Positions 31,963-40,445 of a stretch of 54,301 nt of DNA are shown piece after piece (position 1 is the stretch's first letter; each line of letters starts with the position of its first letter). The stretch covers positions 1-54,301 of the forward strand of contig CAJCIN010000177.1 in the NCBI GenBank assembly GCA_903970385.1, given 5' to 3'. The stretch comes from Rhodospirillales bacterium. GTDB lineage: Bacteria > Vulcanimicrobiota > Vulcanimicrobiia > Vulcanimicrobiales > Vulcanimicrobiaceae. Both the position numbers and the translations under genes were made by a program. The notes under the pieces are model-generated. The model saw nothing but the letters and a program-made list of their open reading frames with translations. It was not told where the DNA came from and did no database searches.

Positions 31963-32873
31963 GCGAAGCCGTGACCCGTCAGAAACGTGCGCGCGACGTC
32001 GGCGGGGTCTTTCTTCTCACCGTCGACCTGCGCGTTGAGACCGCGCATCACGCCGTCCGTGAGCAGCGGCGCGAGTTTGTCGAGATGCGTCGCGATCGCG
32101 GGATACGTCGCGAGCGTCGCGGCGCGCACGACGGGCGCGACTTGATACGTCGGCCAGAACTGCTTGTCGTCCTCGAACACGAGGAGCTTGTCGACGTCGA
32201 TCTGGCCGTCGGTGCCGAACGCGACGACCACGTCGACGCGTCCCGTTTCGAGCGCTTTGTACTTCAAACCGATCTCGAAGAGCTTCACGTCCGCGAACGC
32301 GAAACCGCCGTACGCTTTTTGCAGACCGGGAAGTCCGTCCTCACGTTTCGTGAACTCGGGGATCGCGCCGAGACGGAGGTGCGGCGCCGCCTTCGCGAGA
32401 TCGCTGAGCGTGCGCATCTCGTACTTGGCGGCGATCGCCTGCGTCGTCGCGAGCGCCTGCGTATCGTTGAACGGCGCGGGCTCGAGCCACTCGAGGCGAT
32501 AGCGGGATGCGTATTCGCGGCGGACGAGCGCGATGTTGGCCGCGGCGTCGCGGCTCGGCTTCGCTCGCAATTGCGTGATGAGCGCCGTGCCGGTGTATTC
32601 CGGATAGAGGTCGATGTCGCCGCGTCGCAGCGCTTCCATCGCGATCTGGGTGCCGCCGAGATCGAGTCTGCGATCGATCGTGAAACCGTTCTGCTCGAGG
32701 ATCTGCGCGTACATTTCGCCGAGGATGAGTTCCTCGGTGAAGTCCTTCGAGCCGATCGTGATCTTCGAGCCGGCCGAACGGCCGCACCCCGCGAGGATCG
32801 TCGCCGCGCCGCCGAGGAGCGCGAGCGCCGTCGACCGGCGGATCGCATTCGATGTCATCGTCGTGCGCTTCAC
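31959..32873 (-). CDS. Glycine betaine/osmoprotectant substrate-binding lipoprotein (OsmF/OpuCC-like)
   Basis: Extracytoplasmic binding protein of 304 residues. The N-terminus carries a lipobox (LGGAATILAGC), so it is membrane-tethered. The mature part begins with the family hallmark ITIGSKDFTEELILGEMYAQILE and continues GTQIAMEALRRGDIDLYPEYTGT, both diagnostic for choline/betaine-type proteins. Later, VVVAFGTDGQIDVDKLLVFEDD is also conserved. The start is GTG 32873 or ATG 32858, five codons inside. It is the second gene of the four-gene importer operon. Confidence 0.95.
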   Translation of the reverse strand: MKRTTMTSNAIRRSTALALLGGAATILAGCGRSAGSKITIGSKDFTEELILGEMYAQILEQNGFTIDRRLDLGGTQIAMEALRRGDIDLYPEYTGTALITQLRAKPSRDAAANIALVRREYASRYRLEWLEPAPFNDTQALATTQAIAAKYEMRTLSDLAKAAPHLRLGAIPEFTKREDGLPGLQKAYGGFAFADVKLFEIGLKYKALETGRVDVVVAFGTDGQIDVDKLLVFEDDKQFWPTYQVAPVVRAATLATYPAIATHLDKLAPLLTDGVMRGLNAQVDGEKKDPADVARTFLTGHGFA

Positions 32874-32889
32874 CGCCGGACGCGGCGTC

Positions 32890-33486
32890 TCATCGAAACG
32901 CCGACAGCCGGCGTTCGGCGAGGGTGAGGAGCGCTTGCGTCGCGAGCGCGAGGATGCCGACGGCGACGGCGCCCTCGAGCGTCTCCGTGCGGTCGTTCGC
33001 TTCGATCCCGTTGACGATGTACTCGCCGAGGCCGCCCCCGCCGATGAATGCGGCGAGCGTCGCGCTCGCGACCACCTCGACGGCGGCCGTCCGCACGCCG
33101 CCGAAGACGACCGGCATCGCGAGCGGCCAGTCGATGCGCCGGCGAACCTCGCGCTCGCTCATCCCGAGACCGCGCGCCGCTTCTCGCACGGCCTCCGGAA
33201 CGCCGGCGAGCCCGAGCTCGGTGCCGAGAGCGATCGGCGGGATCGCGAGAAGCGTCAGCGCGGCGAGCGAGGGCGCGAAGCCGATGCCGACGAGCGGAAG
33301 CATGATCGCGAGCACGGCGAGACTCGGCACGACGCGCGCGACGTAGATCGCCGCGAGCGACACGTCGCGTAGACGCGGCGCGGACGCGATCGCGACGCCC
33401 GCGGGAACGCCGATCGCGAGCGCCACGGCGAGTGCGGCGAGCGAAAGTGTGACGTGATCGCGGACGTGGACGAGAAGATCGATCAT
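32890..33486 (-). CDS. Osmoprotectant ABC transporter permease, first copy
   Basis: A 198-residue permease from ATG 33486, leading the operon permease, binding protein, ATPase, permease. The EAA loop is AVREAARGLGMSEREVRRRIDWPLAMP, and ARVVPSLAVLAIMLPLVGIG matches betaine-type permeases. It has about five helices. Only 31 bases separate it from the divergent ppk1 start, so promoters for both directions must be compressed or overlap the coding ends. Expression is probably osmotically controlled, by analogy with OpuC and OsmF systems. Confidence 0.94.
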   Translation of the reverse strand: MIDLLVHVRDHVTLSLAALAVALAIGVPAGVAIASAPRLRDVSLAAIYVARVVPSLAVLAIMLPLVGIGFAPSLAALTLLAIPPIALGTELGLAGVPEAVREAARGLGMSEREVRRRIDWPLAMPVVFGGVRTAAVEVVASATLAAFIGGGGLGEYIVNGIEANDRTETLEGAVAVGILALATQALLTLAERRLSAFR

Positions 33487-33517
33487 AATCTGCCTTAACC
33501 TGGAGTTTCGACCTTCG

Positions 33518-35623
33518 ATGCCGAAAGAGCTTTCGATGATCGTTGAACCAGAAACAGAGCCGACGACGGCACTCGACGATCCGTCGTTGTACTACAGCCG
33601 TGAACTTTCGTGGCTCGCGTTCAACGATCGCGTGCTCGAGGAAGCGATCGACGATCGGAATCCGCTGCTCGAGCGCCTCAAGTTCATGGCGATCTTCAGC
33701 ACGAACCTCGACGAGTATTTCATGATTCGCGTCGCGGCGCTCAAGCAGCAGCTCGCCGCGGAAGTCCACAAGCGCTCGAACGACGGGCGCCTCCCGAACG
33801 AGCAACTCGCGGCCATTTCGGAGCGGCTGCGGCCGTCGCTCGAACGTTTCGCGCGCCTGTTGCGCGACGAGCTGATGCCGGCGCTCTCGCGCGAGGGCAT
33901 CGCGATCCGCGACTACGCGGATCTGAGCGACGCGCAACGCGACGAGTTGCGCGTGCTCTTCGAGGAGCGCGTCTTTCCCGTGCTCACGCCGCTCGCCGTC
34001 GATCAGGGGCACCCGTTCCCGTACATCTCGAACCTCTCGCTCTCGCTCGGCGTCGAGATGTACGAGTCGACGGACGACGGCCCCGAATTGCACTTCGCGC
34101 GCGTCAAGGTCCCGCAGAGTCTCCCGCGCTTGATCCCGCTGCCCGGCGGCGAGAACCAGCAGCACTACGTGTTGCTCGAAGACCTCATCGCGCACAACCT
34201 CGACGCGCTGTTCCCCGGCATGGAGATCCGTGCGTCGTACCGCTTCCGCGTCACGCGCGACGCCGATCTCGACCTCCAGGAAGACGAGGCCGACGATCTC
34301 TTGCGCATGATCGAGTCGGAGTTGCGCAAACGCCGCTTCGGCGAACCCGTGCGACTCGAAGTCGAGGCGTCGATGCCGGACCGGCTGCGCGCGATGTTGC
34401 TCGACGCGCTCTCGCTCGGCGACGCCGACCTCTACGCGCTCGACGCGATGCTCGGCACGAACGATCTCTTCGCCCTCGTCGCGCTCGACCGTCCGGAACT
34501 GCACGAGACGCCGTTCACGCCCGCGATCCCGAAGCGGCTCGTCGGTGAGAGCGACATCTTCGCGGCGATTCGCGAAGGCGACATCATGCTGCACCACCCG
34601 TACGAGTCTTTCGATCCGGTCGTGCAGTTCGTGAAGGCGGCGGCGAACGACCCGCACGTGCTCGCGATCAAGCAGACGTTGTATCGCACCTCGGGCGATT
34701 CGCCGATCGTCAACGCGCTCGTCGAGGCCGCGGAAAACGGCAAACAGGTCGCCGCGTTGATCGAGCTCAAGGCGCGCTTCGACGAAGAAAACAACATCCA
34801 TTGGGCGCGCAATCTGGAGCGCGTCGGCGCGCACGTCGTCTACGGTTTTCCGGGACTCAAGGTGCACGCGAAGGTGATTCTCGTCGTCCGCGACGAGCCG
34901 GACGGCATCCGGCGCTACGTGCATTTCGGGACGGGCAACTACAACGACAAGACGGCGAAGGTCTACACCGATCTCTCGCTGTTCACGTGCCGTCCGGAGC
35001 TCGGCGCGGACGTCACCCACCTCTTCAATCGCCTGACCGGGTTCTCGAAGACGACGCGTTACGGGAAGCTGCTCGTCGCCCCCACGACGCTACGCGCGGG
35101 CTTCGTGGAATTGATCGAACGCGAAACGCAGAACGCGCTCGCGGGTCGCCGGTCGGGCATCGTCGCAAAGCTGAACGCGATCAGCGACAAGCGCATGGTG
35201 CAATCGTTGTACCGCGCGTCGCAGGCGGGCGTGCCGATCGAACTCATCGTGCGCGGCATGTGCGAGCTGCGCCCCGGCGTTCCCGGCGTCAGCGAGACGA
35301 TCCGCGTCCGCAGCATCGTCGGCCGTTTCCTCGAACACTCGCGCGTGTTCGTGTTCGAGAACGACGGCGAGCGCGAGGTGTACATGGGCAGCGCGGATTG
35401 GATGGGGCGCAATCTCGATCGGCGTGTCGAGACCGTCGTCCCCGTCCTCGACTCCGCGCTGCGCGAGTATCTGTGCAACGGAATCCTCGAAACGCTCGAG
35501 CGCGACAACTGCAAGACGCGCTTCCTGCAATCGGACGGCACGTACGTGCGCCGCTTCCCGGACGACGGCGTGCCGCTCTTCAGCGCGCACTCGGTGCTGC
35601 TCGAGGCGGCGAAGGCGCTCTGA
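33518..35623 (+). CDS. ppk1: Polyphosphate kinase 1
   Basis: Enzyme that polymerises ATP's terminal phosphate into polyphosphate. It is 701 residues and full length. The N-terminal domain has YYSRELSWLAFNDRVLEEA and FSTNLDEYFMIRVAAL. The first PLD-like catalytic domain has HHPYESFDPVVQFV, KQTLYRTS and the autophosphorylated histidine in GLKVHAKVILV (about 449). The second has FLEHSRVFVF (His about 606) and YMGSADWMGRNLDRRVE. The start is ATG 33518, with ATG 33536 an alternative. It stands alone on its strand, divergent from the osmoprotectant operon. No ppx gene is adjacent. Confidence 0.97.
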   Translation: MPKELSMIVEPETEPTTALDDPSLYYSRELSWLAFNDRVLEEAIDDRNPLLERLKFMAIFSTNLDEYFMIRVAALKQQLAAEVHKRSNDGRLPNEQLAAISERLRPSLERFARLLRDELMPALSREGIAIRDYADLSDAQRDELRVLFEERVFPVLTPLAVDQGHPFPYISNLSLSLGVEMYESTDDGPELHFARVKVPQSLPRLIPLPGGENQQHYVLLEDLIAHNLDALFPGMEIRASYRFRVTRDADLDLQEDEADDLLRMIESELRKRRFGEPVRLEVEASMPDRLRAMLLDALSLGDADLYALDAMLGTNDLFALVALDRPELHETPFTPAIPKRLVGESDIFAAIREGDIMLHHPYESFDPVVQFVKAAANDPHVLAIKQTLYRTSGDSPIVNALVEAAENGKQVAALIELKARFDEENNIHWARNLERVGAHVVYGFPGLKVHAKVILVVRDEPDGIRRYVHFGTGNYNDKTAKVYTDLSLFTCRPELGADVTHLFNRLTGFSKTTRYGKLLVAPTTLRAGFVELIERETQNALAGRRSGIVAKLNAISDKRMVQSLYRASQAGVPIELIVRGMCELRPGVPGVSETIRVRSIVGRFLEHSRVFVFENDGEREVYMGSADWMGRNLDRRVETVVPVLDSALREYLCNGILETLERDNCKTRFLQSDGTYVRRFPDDGVPLFSAHSVLLEAAKAL

Positions 35624-35630
35624 GCCGCGA

Positions 35631-36140
35631 TTAGTGCGCGTAGTCCTCGGGCCGGACCGTGATCCGGAAGGCTTGATGCTTTCCATCGTACGGTAGGAGC
35701 ACGATCTTCGTCGGAACGAAATCGGTCGGCACCAGAAATTTGACCTGTTCCTTCCATTGACCGCCCGGCGGAACGCCGTAGACGCCGCCCATCGGCGAGA
35801 GCATGTTCGGCGACGCCTGGATCGAGTCGCCGTCCGCATCGACGATCGACGCGTTGAACTGCGTCATGTCGAACGCGCGCGCGGTGCCGTTACTCGCGGA
35901 CGCGGTGAACACGATCCATTTTTGGCCGCTCGGCACGATCAAGTCGTCCGCGGCGTTCGCATTTCGAAGTTGTCTCGGCAGCAAACGTACTTCGCCGTTG
36001 AACAGCTTCTGACCGAACGTCCCGGCGACGCCGGCCGCTTGATTTGCGCCCCCCGGAACAGGTGTCGGGGCCGCCGACGATGCGGCCGCGCCGGCGATCA
36101 GCGATGAGACGAGGGCGAACGATGCGATAGAACGTTTCAT
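35631..36140 (-). CDS. Secreted protein of unknown function
   Basis: A 169-residue exported protein. ATG 36140 has TAGGAGAG just upstream, which fixes the start against a longer open frame. The signal peptide ends near AAASSAAP. The mature protein has VRLLPRQLRNANAADDLIVPSGQKWIVF and FDMTQFNASIVDADGDSIQ, and ends LLPYDGKHQAFRITVRPEDY. This resembles an Ig-like beta sandwich of the DUF4352/telokin type, where the pattern 'G.kwvvf...v.N' is common, but I do not assign it. It converges on ppk1 with seven bases between stops. Confidence 0.78.
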   Translation of the reverse strand: MKRSIASFALVSSLIAGAAASSAAPTPVPGGANQAAGVAGTFGQKLFNGEVRLLPRQLRNANAADDLIVPSGQKWIVFTASASNGTARAFDMTQFNASIVDADGDSIQASPNMLSPMGGVYGVPPGGQWKEQVKFLVPTDFVPTKIVLLPYDGKHQAFRITVRPEDYAH

Positions 36141-36148
36141 GGACTCTC

Positions 36149-36595
36149 CTACTTCCCGTCGATGCGGATCAATGTCTGCTGCATGAGCGCGCACGGAATC
36201 AGTTCGCCGCCGCGCGCGCACGACACGTCGACCGTGCAGATCGTGAGGGTGCGGCCGCTGCGCACGACGTGCGCGTCCGCGACGAGACGCTCGCCGTGCG
36301 CCGGCGCGATCAAATTGATCTTGAATTCGACGGTGAGAACCTCGGCCGACGCCGGAAACAGCGTGAGCGCCGCGTAGCCGCCGGCCGAATCCGCGACGGC
36401 GCTCGTGACGCCGGCGTGGAAATACCCGTGCTGTTGCGCGAGCTCGTCGCGGAACGGCAGCTCGATCGTGCAGTGGCCGGGGGCGAGGGCCTCGATCGTC
36501 GCGCCGAGCAGCGTCATCGCGCCCTGCCGGCCGAAGCTCTCGCGCACGCGCGCGTCGTAGCCCGGGTCCTGGGAAGTGTAGATCGGTTCGATCAT
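36149..36595 (-). CDS. PaaI-type hotdog thioesterase
   Basis: A 148-residue hotdog-fold acyl-CoA thioesterase. ATG 36595 overlaps the TGA of the EVE gene (ATGA). The catalytic loop QQHGYFHAGVTSAVADSAGGYAAL contains the HG...HGG-like turn and the acidic residue of the PaaI subfamily, and VEFKINLIAPAHGERL is the next conserved strand. Such enzymes release CoA from aromatic or short-chain acyl thioesters. The substrate cannot be inferred here. It ends eight bases before the secreted protein's start and may be cotranscribed with it. Confidence 0.92.
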   Translation of the reverse strand: MIEPIYTSQDPGYDARVRESFGRQGAMTLLGATIEALAPGHCTIELPFRDELAQQHGYFHAGVTSAVADSAGGYAALTLFPASAEVLTVEFKINLIAPAHGERLVADAHVVRSGRTLTICTVDVSCARGGELIPCALMQQTLIRIDGK

Positions 36596-37053
36596 GATTC
36601 CGCCATCTTCAACACGATGTTCCATTCCCGCTCCGCGACCGGCTGCACGGACAGACGCGAGCCTTTGCGCAGCAGCACCATCGTCGCCGCGAGCTTCGGC
36701 TCGGCACGCAATTCGGCGAGCGTGACGTAGCGCGGAAGGCGGCGTTCGAACGCGACGTCGACCATCTCCCAGATCGGATTATCTACGGTCGCCTTCGGGT
36801 CGAAATACGGTCCGCCGCGTTCGCGCGCCGTGAAATCGGGATAGGCTTCCTTGACGACGCGGACGATGCCGGCGATGCCCGGCACCTTCGTGCTGCTATG
36901 ATAGAAGAAGCCGAGATCGCCCGTCTTCATCTGCTTCATGAGGTTGCGCGCCTGGTAGTTGCGCACGCCGCTCCACTCGGTGCGCTTCTCGCGTTCGAGC
37001 CGGTCGAAGCCGAACGAATCGGGTTCGCTCTTGAAGAGCCAGTGCTGCGTCAT
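36592..37053 (-). CDS. EVE-domain protein (thymocyte nuclear protein 1-like)
   Basis: A 153-residue protein that is entirely an EVE/PUA-like domain. It begins MTQHWLFKSEPDSF and has the defining WSGVRNYQARNLMKQMKTGDLGFFYHS, then VVKEAYPDFTA, and NPIWEMVDVAFERRLPRYVTL. EVE domains bind modified bases, such as methylated or hydroxymethylated cytosine in DNA, or RNA modifications. There is no fused nuclease, so it is probably a housekeeping RNA- or DNA-binding member and not a restriction system. ATG 37053 is chosen over longer in-frame starts because it matches the family N-terminus. Confidence 0.94.
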   Translation of the reverse strand: MTQHWLFKSEPDSFGFDRLEREKRTEWSGVRNYQARNLMKQMKTGDLGFFYHSSTKVPGIAGIVRVVKEAYPDFTARERGGPYFDPKATVDNPIWEMVDVAFERRLPRYVTLAELRAEPKLAATMVLLRKGSRLSVQPVAEREWNIVLKMAES

Positions 37054-37066
37054 GCCGGTCGGGCGC

Positions 37067-39196
37067 TCATTGCAACTGACTTGCGAAGAACGCATCGATG
37101 TCGGTGCGCGTTTCCACACGCTGATCGAAACTGTTGCCGATGCCGTGACCTTGGCCCGCGCGCTGGATGAGCAGCACCGGAAGCGACGACGAGGAGTCGG
37201 CCTGCAGCATCGCCGCCATCTTGCGCGACATGTACGGCTCCACGCGCGGATCGTTCTCGCCGGTCGTCATGAGGACCGCGGGATACGCCGTCCCGTTCCG
37301 GACGTTGTGGTACGGCGATTGCTTGAGCATCCACGCGAACTGTGCGGGATCTTTCACGGTCCCGAATTCCGGCGTGTTGTACGCGCCGTTCGGCGTCAGC
37401 TCGACCCGCAACAGGTCGTGGATGCCGACCTGCGCGACGACGGCGCGGTAGAGTTCGGGATTGCGCGTGAGCGCGAGCCCCATGAGAAACCCGCCCGCGC
37501 TTCCGCCGATGATGCCGAGGTGCTTCGCGTCGCCGTAGCCGTTCTTGCCGAGCCACATCGCGCAGGCGGCGAGATCGTCGCTCGACACGGTTTTCGTCGC
37601 GAGACGTGCGGCATCGTGCCACGCGTCGCCGTATTCGCCGCCGCCGCGGATCATCGCTTGCGCGCGGACGCCGCCGCGTTCGAGCCACGCGAGCGCCGCC
37701 GGATCGAAATACGGCTGCGAGATGACGCCGTACGCGCCGTAGGCGGTCAAGACCGTCGGCGCGCTGCCGTCGCGCGCGACGTTCTTCGCGTGCACGATCT
37801 CGAGCGGGATGCGCACCTTACCGTCCAGCGACGGTACGAAGACGCGCTCGGCGACGATGTTCGAGAAGTCGCCCGGCGACGTTTCGACGACGTCGGTCGC
37901 TTGCAGCGCGTTCGTGACCGGATCGAAGGCGAGCCATTTTCTCGGCGTCGTGTAGTTCGAGTAGCCGAAGACGATCGGGCCGCCGTGCGGGTCGCTCGCG
38001 AGCGCCGCCACGGACGAGATCTTCGGGATCGGCAACGAGCCCCGGTACGACCCGTCGGTCGAGAAGATGCGCACGCCGCCGTCGCCGCCGTCCACGTCCT
38101 TGGTGAGGAAACCGTCACGAAATGGGACGACGCCGGTGGGGACGTACGGTCCCCCGTGCACGACGATCTTCGCGGTCTCGAAGCTTCCGCCCGGAACGAG
38201 CGCGACGATCTCGCCGCGCGAATCGCGCTTCTTCGCGATCGCGTAGAACGCGTTGCCGACGAACGCGCCTCCGGCGTCTTCGCTGTCGCCGATGCCGGCG
38301 GCGGGCGTCGCGACGAGCGCGAACGGCGCACGGGCGCGGCTCATGTAGACGGACGCGTGAACGCCGTCGCCGTCGGCGACGACCGCCGCACGCACCGAAC
38401 CGTCCAGCGACGACGCGAGCGCGTACTCGGATTTCGGCGACAGACCTTTGCCGAACACGTACGTGTCGCTCGCCGCGTCCGTACCGAGCACGTGATGGTA
38501 GATGAGGATGCCGGCCGTGGCGTACGTGCCGTCCGCGTTCTTCGGCCACAAGGTGTGGAGGAAGCCCCGACCGTCGCCGTCCCACGTGAACGCGACGGGG
38601 CTCTCGCCGCCGCCGGCGTGGGCGATCGTGTCCGGCAGCATCGTGCCCGTCGTCGCGTCGACGACGCGGATCGTCTCGTCTTCCGATCCGCCGAATTGCG
38701 TGGTGAACGCGACCTTCGAGCCGTCGGGCGATGCCTCCATCGATCCGATCGCCGGTTGCGCGCCGTCGACGGCGGCGGTCGCCGGGTCGAAGAGGACGCG
38801 CTCGGAACCGCCGAGACCATCCCGGACGACGAGCTGCGCCTGCTGCTCCGGCGGCGTGGTGCGATCGTAGAAGAGGCGGCCGCCGCGCATCGTGAGGTTT
38901 CGACGCGTCGTCGACGTGCGGCTGAGGACCGCGATGCGCGCCTTGAGGCTCGCGTACGAGGGCGTGCTCTCGATGTAATCGGTCGCGAGCTTCGTCTGCG
39001 CCTCGGCCCACGCTCTGACGTCGGGCGCTTTGCCGTCCTCGAGCCAGCGGTACGGGTCGGCGACGACCGTTCCGAAGTACGTGTCCGTGACGGGCACGGT
39101 CCGCGTGACCGGATACGCGATCGGTGCGACGACGGCCGCGCCGCCGAGCGTGACCGCGAGAATCGGAACGACGAGCAGACGAGACACGGCGTGCAT
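37067..39196 (-). CDS. Prolyl oligopeptidase family serine peptidase (S9A), exported
   Basis: A 709-residue peptidase with an N-terminal signal sequence (MHAVSRLLVVPILAVTLGGAAVV), so it acts outside the cytoplasm, unlike the S9A enzyme at 25105. The propeller occupies about residues 80-430. The catalytic serine is in GGSAGGFLMG (about 566), the aspartate in GENDPRVEPY (about 649) and the histidine in GQGHGIGNS (about 684). YGAYGV and MIRGGGEYGDAWH are further family marks. ATG 39196 is the first start consistent with a signal peptide. It is divergent from padR, whose operator may also act on this gene. Confidence 0.94.
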   Translation of the reverse strand: MHAVSRLLVVPILAVTLGGAAVVAPIAYPVTRTVPVTDTYFGTVVADPYRWLEDGKAPDVRAWAEAQTKLATDYIESTPSYASLKARIAVLSRTSTTRRNLTMRGGRLFYDRTTPPEQQAQLVVRDGLGGSERVLFDPATAAVDGAQPAIGSMEASPDGSKVAFTTQFGGSEDETIRVVDATTGTMLPDTIAHAGGGESPVAFTWDGDGRGFLHTLWPKNADGTYATAGILIYHHVLGTDAASDTYVFGKGLSPKSEYALASSLDGSVRAAVVADGDGVHASVYMSRARAPFALVATPAAGIGDSEDAGGAFVGNAFYAIAKKRDSRGEIVALVPGGSFETAKIVVHGGPYVPTGVVPFRDGFLTKDVDGGDGGVRIFSTDGSYRGSLPIPKISSVAALASDPHGGPIVFGYSNYTTPRKWLAFDPVTNALQATDVVETSPGDFSNIVAERVFVPSLDGKVRIPLEIVHAKNVARDGSAPTVLTAYGAYGVISQPYFDPAALAWLERGGVRAQAMIRGGGEYGDAWHDAARLATKTVSSDDLAACAMWLGKNGYGDAKHLGIIGGSAGGFLMGLALTRNPELYRAVVAQVGIHDLLRVELTPNGAYNTPEFGTVKDPAQFAWMLKQSPYHNVRNGTAYPAVLMTTGENDPRVEPYMSRKMAAMLQADSSSSLPVLLIQRAGQGHGIGNSFDQRVETRTDIDAFFASQLQ

Positions 39197-39252
39197 GTCG
39201 GGCCCGTTTTCGCGCTCTCGTAGCGCGCCCTCTAACTCGTCCGGTAACAGTC

Positions 39253-39281
39253 TTGACACTATTCGATATATCGAATAAGAT
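39253..39281 (+). promoter_or_regulatory. padR promoter with 18-bp perfect palindrome in the spacer
   Basis: A consensus -35 TTGACA (39253-39258), a 17-base spacer and a -10 TAAGAT (39276-39281) precede the padR ATG by only six bases. The perfect palindrome TATTCGATATATCGAATA (39260-39277) fills the spacer and touches the -10. This is the expected site of an autorepressing PadR dimer. The predicted start of transcription coincides with the ATG at 39288. Confidence 0.8.
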
Positions 39282-39287
39282 CCGGAT

Positions 39288-39857
39288 ATGAGAACCACAC
39301 ACGACACACGGCATTCCTGGTTCGAGAGAGCCGAAGGCGACTGGGGCCACGGCTTCGGCCGCTTCCTGGGCCCCGGCCGGCGCGGACGGCGCCACGGTTT
39401 TGGCGGCTTCGGCCAGAGCGAGCGTGGCAGCGTGAAGTACGACGTCCTCGCCGTGCTCGAAGACGGCCCGCGCCACGGGTACGAGATCATGCTCGCGATC
39501 GAGGAGCGGCGCGGCTTTCGGCCGAGTCCCGGCTCGATCTATCCCGCGCTCCAGATGCTCGACGACGGCGACTTCGTCGACGGCCGCGAATCCGAGGGCA
39601 AACGCGTCTACTCGATCACGGACACGGGCCGCGAGATGCTGAAAACCTATCGCGACTCGCCCGAAGGCGTACGCGCGGACGGCGAACCGACCGCCGGCGC
39701 CGAGTTGCTCGTACGCGGGCTGCGCACGTTGCACGGCCTGAAGGATGCGGTCCGCCAGATCGCGCGTTCCGGCGACCTCGAACAGATCGAACGCTGCGTC
39801 GAGATCCTCGCCCGGACGCGGCGCGAACTGTACACGATCCTCGCCGAAGAGACGTAG
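39288..39857 (+). CDS. PadR-family transcriptional regulator
   Basis: A 189-residue winged-helix repressor. Residues 1-47 are unusually rich in Gly, His, Arg and Phe (HGFGRFLGPGRRGRRHGFGGFG), a trait of one PadR subgroup. The DNA-binding domain is VKYDVLAVLEDGPRHGYEIMLAIEERRGFRPSPGS followed by IYPALQMLDDGDFVDGRESEGKRVYSITDTG, the PadR hallmark. The C-terminal helices (LRTLHGLKDAVRQIA) form the dimer. The ATG lies six bases after the -10, so the mRNA is probably leaderless. The palindrome in its promoter suggests autorepression. Confidence 0.95.
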   Translation: MRTTHDTRHSWFERAEGDWGHGFGRFLGPGRRGRRHGFGGFGQSERGSVKYDVLAVLEDGPRHGYEIMLAIEERRGFRPSPGSIYPALQMLDDGDFVDGRESEGKRVYSITDTGREMLKTYRDSPEGVRADGEPTAGAELLVRGLRTLHGLKDAVRQIARSGDLEQIERCVEILARTRRELYTILAEET

Positions 39858-39899
39858 CGCCGCCGCAACCGCGTTCGGCGAAGCGCGGTCTTTGGGCGC

Positions 39900-40400
39900 G
39901 TGGAAACGGTGACTCGGCGCAGCGTCGTCACGAAAATCGAGGGCGGCTGGGACGGCGTGGAGCGTGAAGGCTACGTGCCGGGGATCGCGACCGCCGTCAC
40001 GCGGCACACGCTCATCGGCCATCGCAAGGACGACTCGTGCGAGCCCGGTCCCACGAGCGAAGTGCGGTATTTCGACGTTCCGCCCGGCGCCGTCACGCGA
40101 CTCGAGAAGCACGAGCACGAACACTTCGTGATCGTCGGGCACGGCACGGGTCACGCGATCGTCGGCAACACCGTCACGCCGATCGCGCAGCACGACGTCG
40201 TCTACGTCGCGCCGTGGGAACCGCATCAGTTCGTGAATCGCGGCACGGAGTCGTTCGGATTCTTCTGCATGGTGCCGGCCGCGCGCGACATCTCGCAAGA
40301 ACTCTCCGCGGACGAACTCGCCGCGCTGCTGGCATCGCCCGCCGGCGCCTACGCGGACCCGCACGGCGCGCCGCCGCCGCGCAAACGTTTAGCGCAGTAG
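39900..40400 (+). CDS. Cupin-domain protein
   Basis: A 166-residue single-domain cupin from GTG 39900. Motif 1 reads TRLEKHEHEHFVIVGHGTGHAIVG, supplying the histidines and glutamate of a metal site. Motif 2 reads HDVVYVAPWEPHQFVNRG with the last metal histidine. The residues before it (VPGIATAVTRHTLIG) form the outer strands. Function is not predictable beyond metal binding. Cupins of this form include small dioxygenases and sugar isomerases. It lies 42 bases after padR on the same strand, so PadR may control it. Confidence 0.87.
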   Translation: METVTRRSVVTKIEGGWDGVEREGYVPGIATAVTRHTLIGHRKDDSCEPGPTSEVRYFDVPPGAVTRLEKHEHEHFVIVGHGTGHAIVGNTVTPIAQHDVVYVAPWEPHQFVNRGTESFGFFCMVPAARDISQELSADELAALLASPAGAYADPHGAPPPRKRLAQ

Positions 40401-40445
40401 CGCGCGACGAACGCGAGCCCGAAACGCGCGCGACCGTTCCTCGGT

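Noticed and set aside
32870-35020. A 716-residue minus-strand open frame opposite ppk1
   Set aside because: It covers the clear ppk1 gene and part of the permease. Its sequence is repetitive R/V/E/D without any domain, so it is an antisense artefact of third-position GC.
36592-37053. EVE protein considered as part of a defence or type IV restriction system
   Set aside because: No nuclease, helicase or methyltransferase is nearby. The neighbours are metabolic and the protein is a bare EVE domain.
36959-39223. A 754-residue plus-strand open frame opposite the exported prolyl oligopeptidase
   Set aside because: It is arginine/aspartate-rich with no hydrophobic core or motif, while the opposite strand has a complete catalytic triad and a signal peptide.
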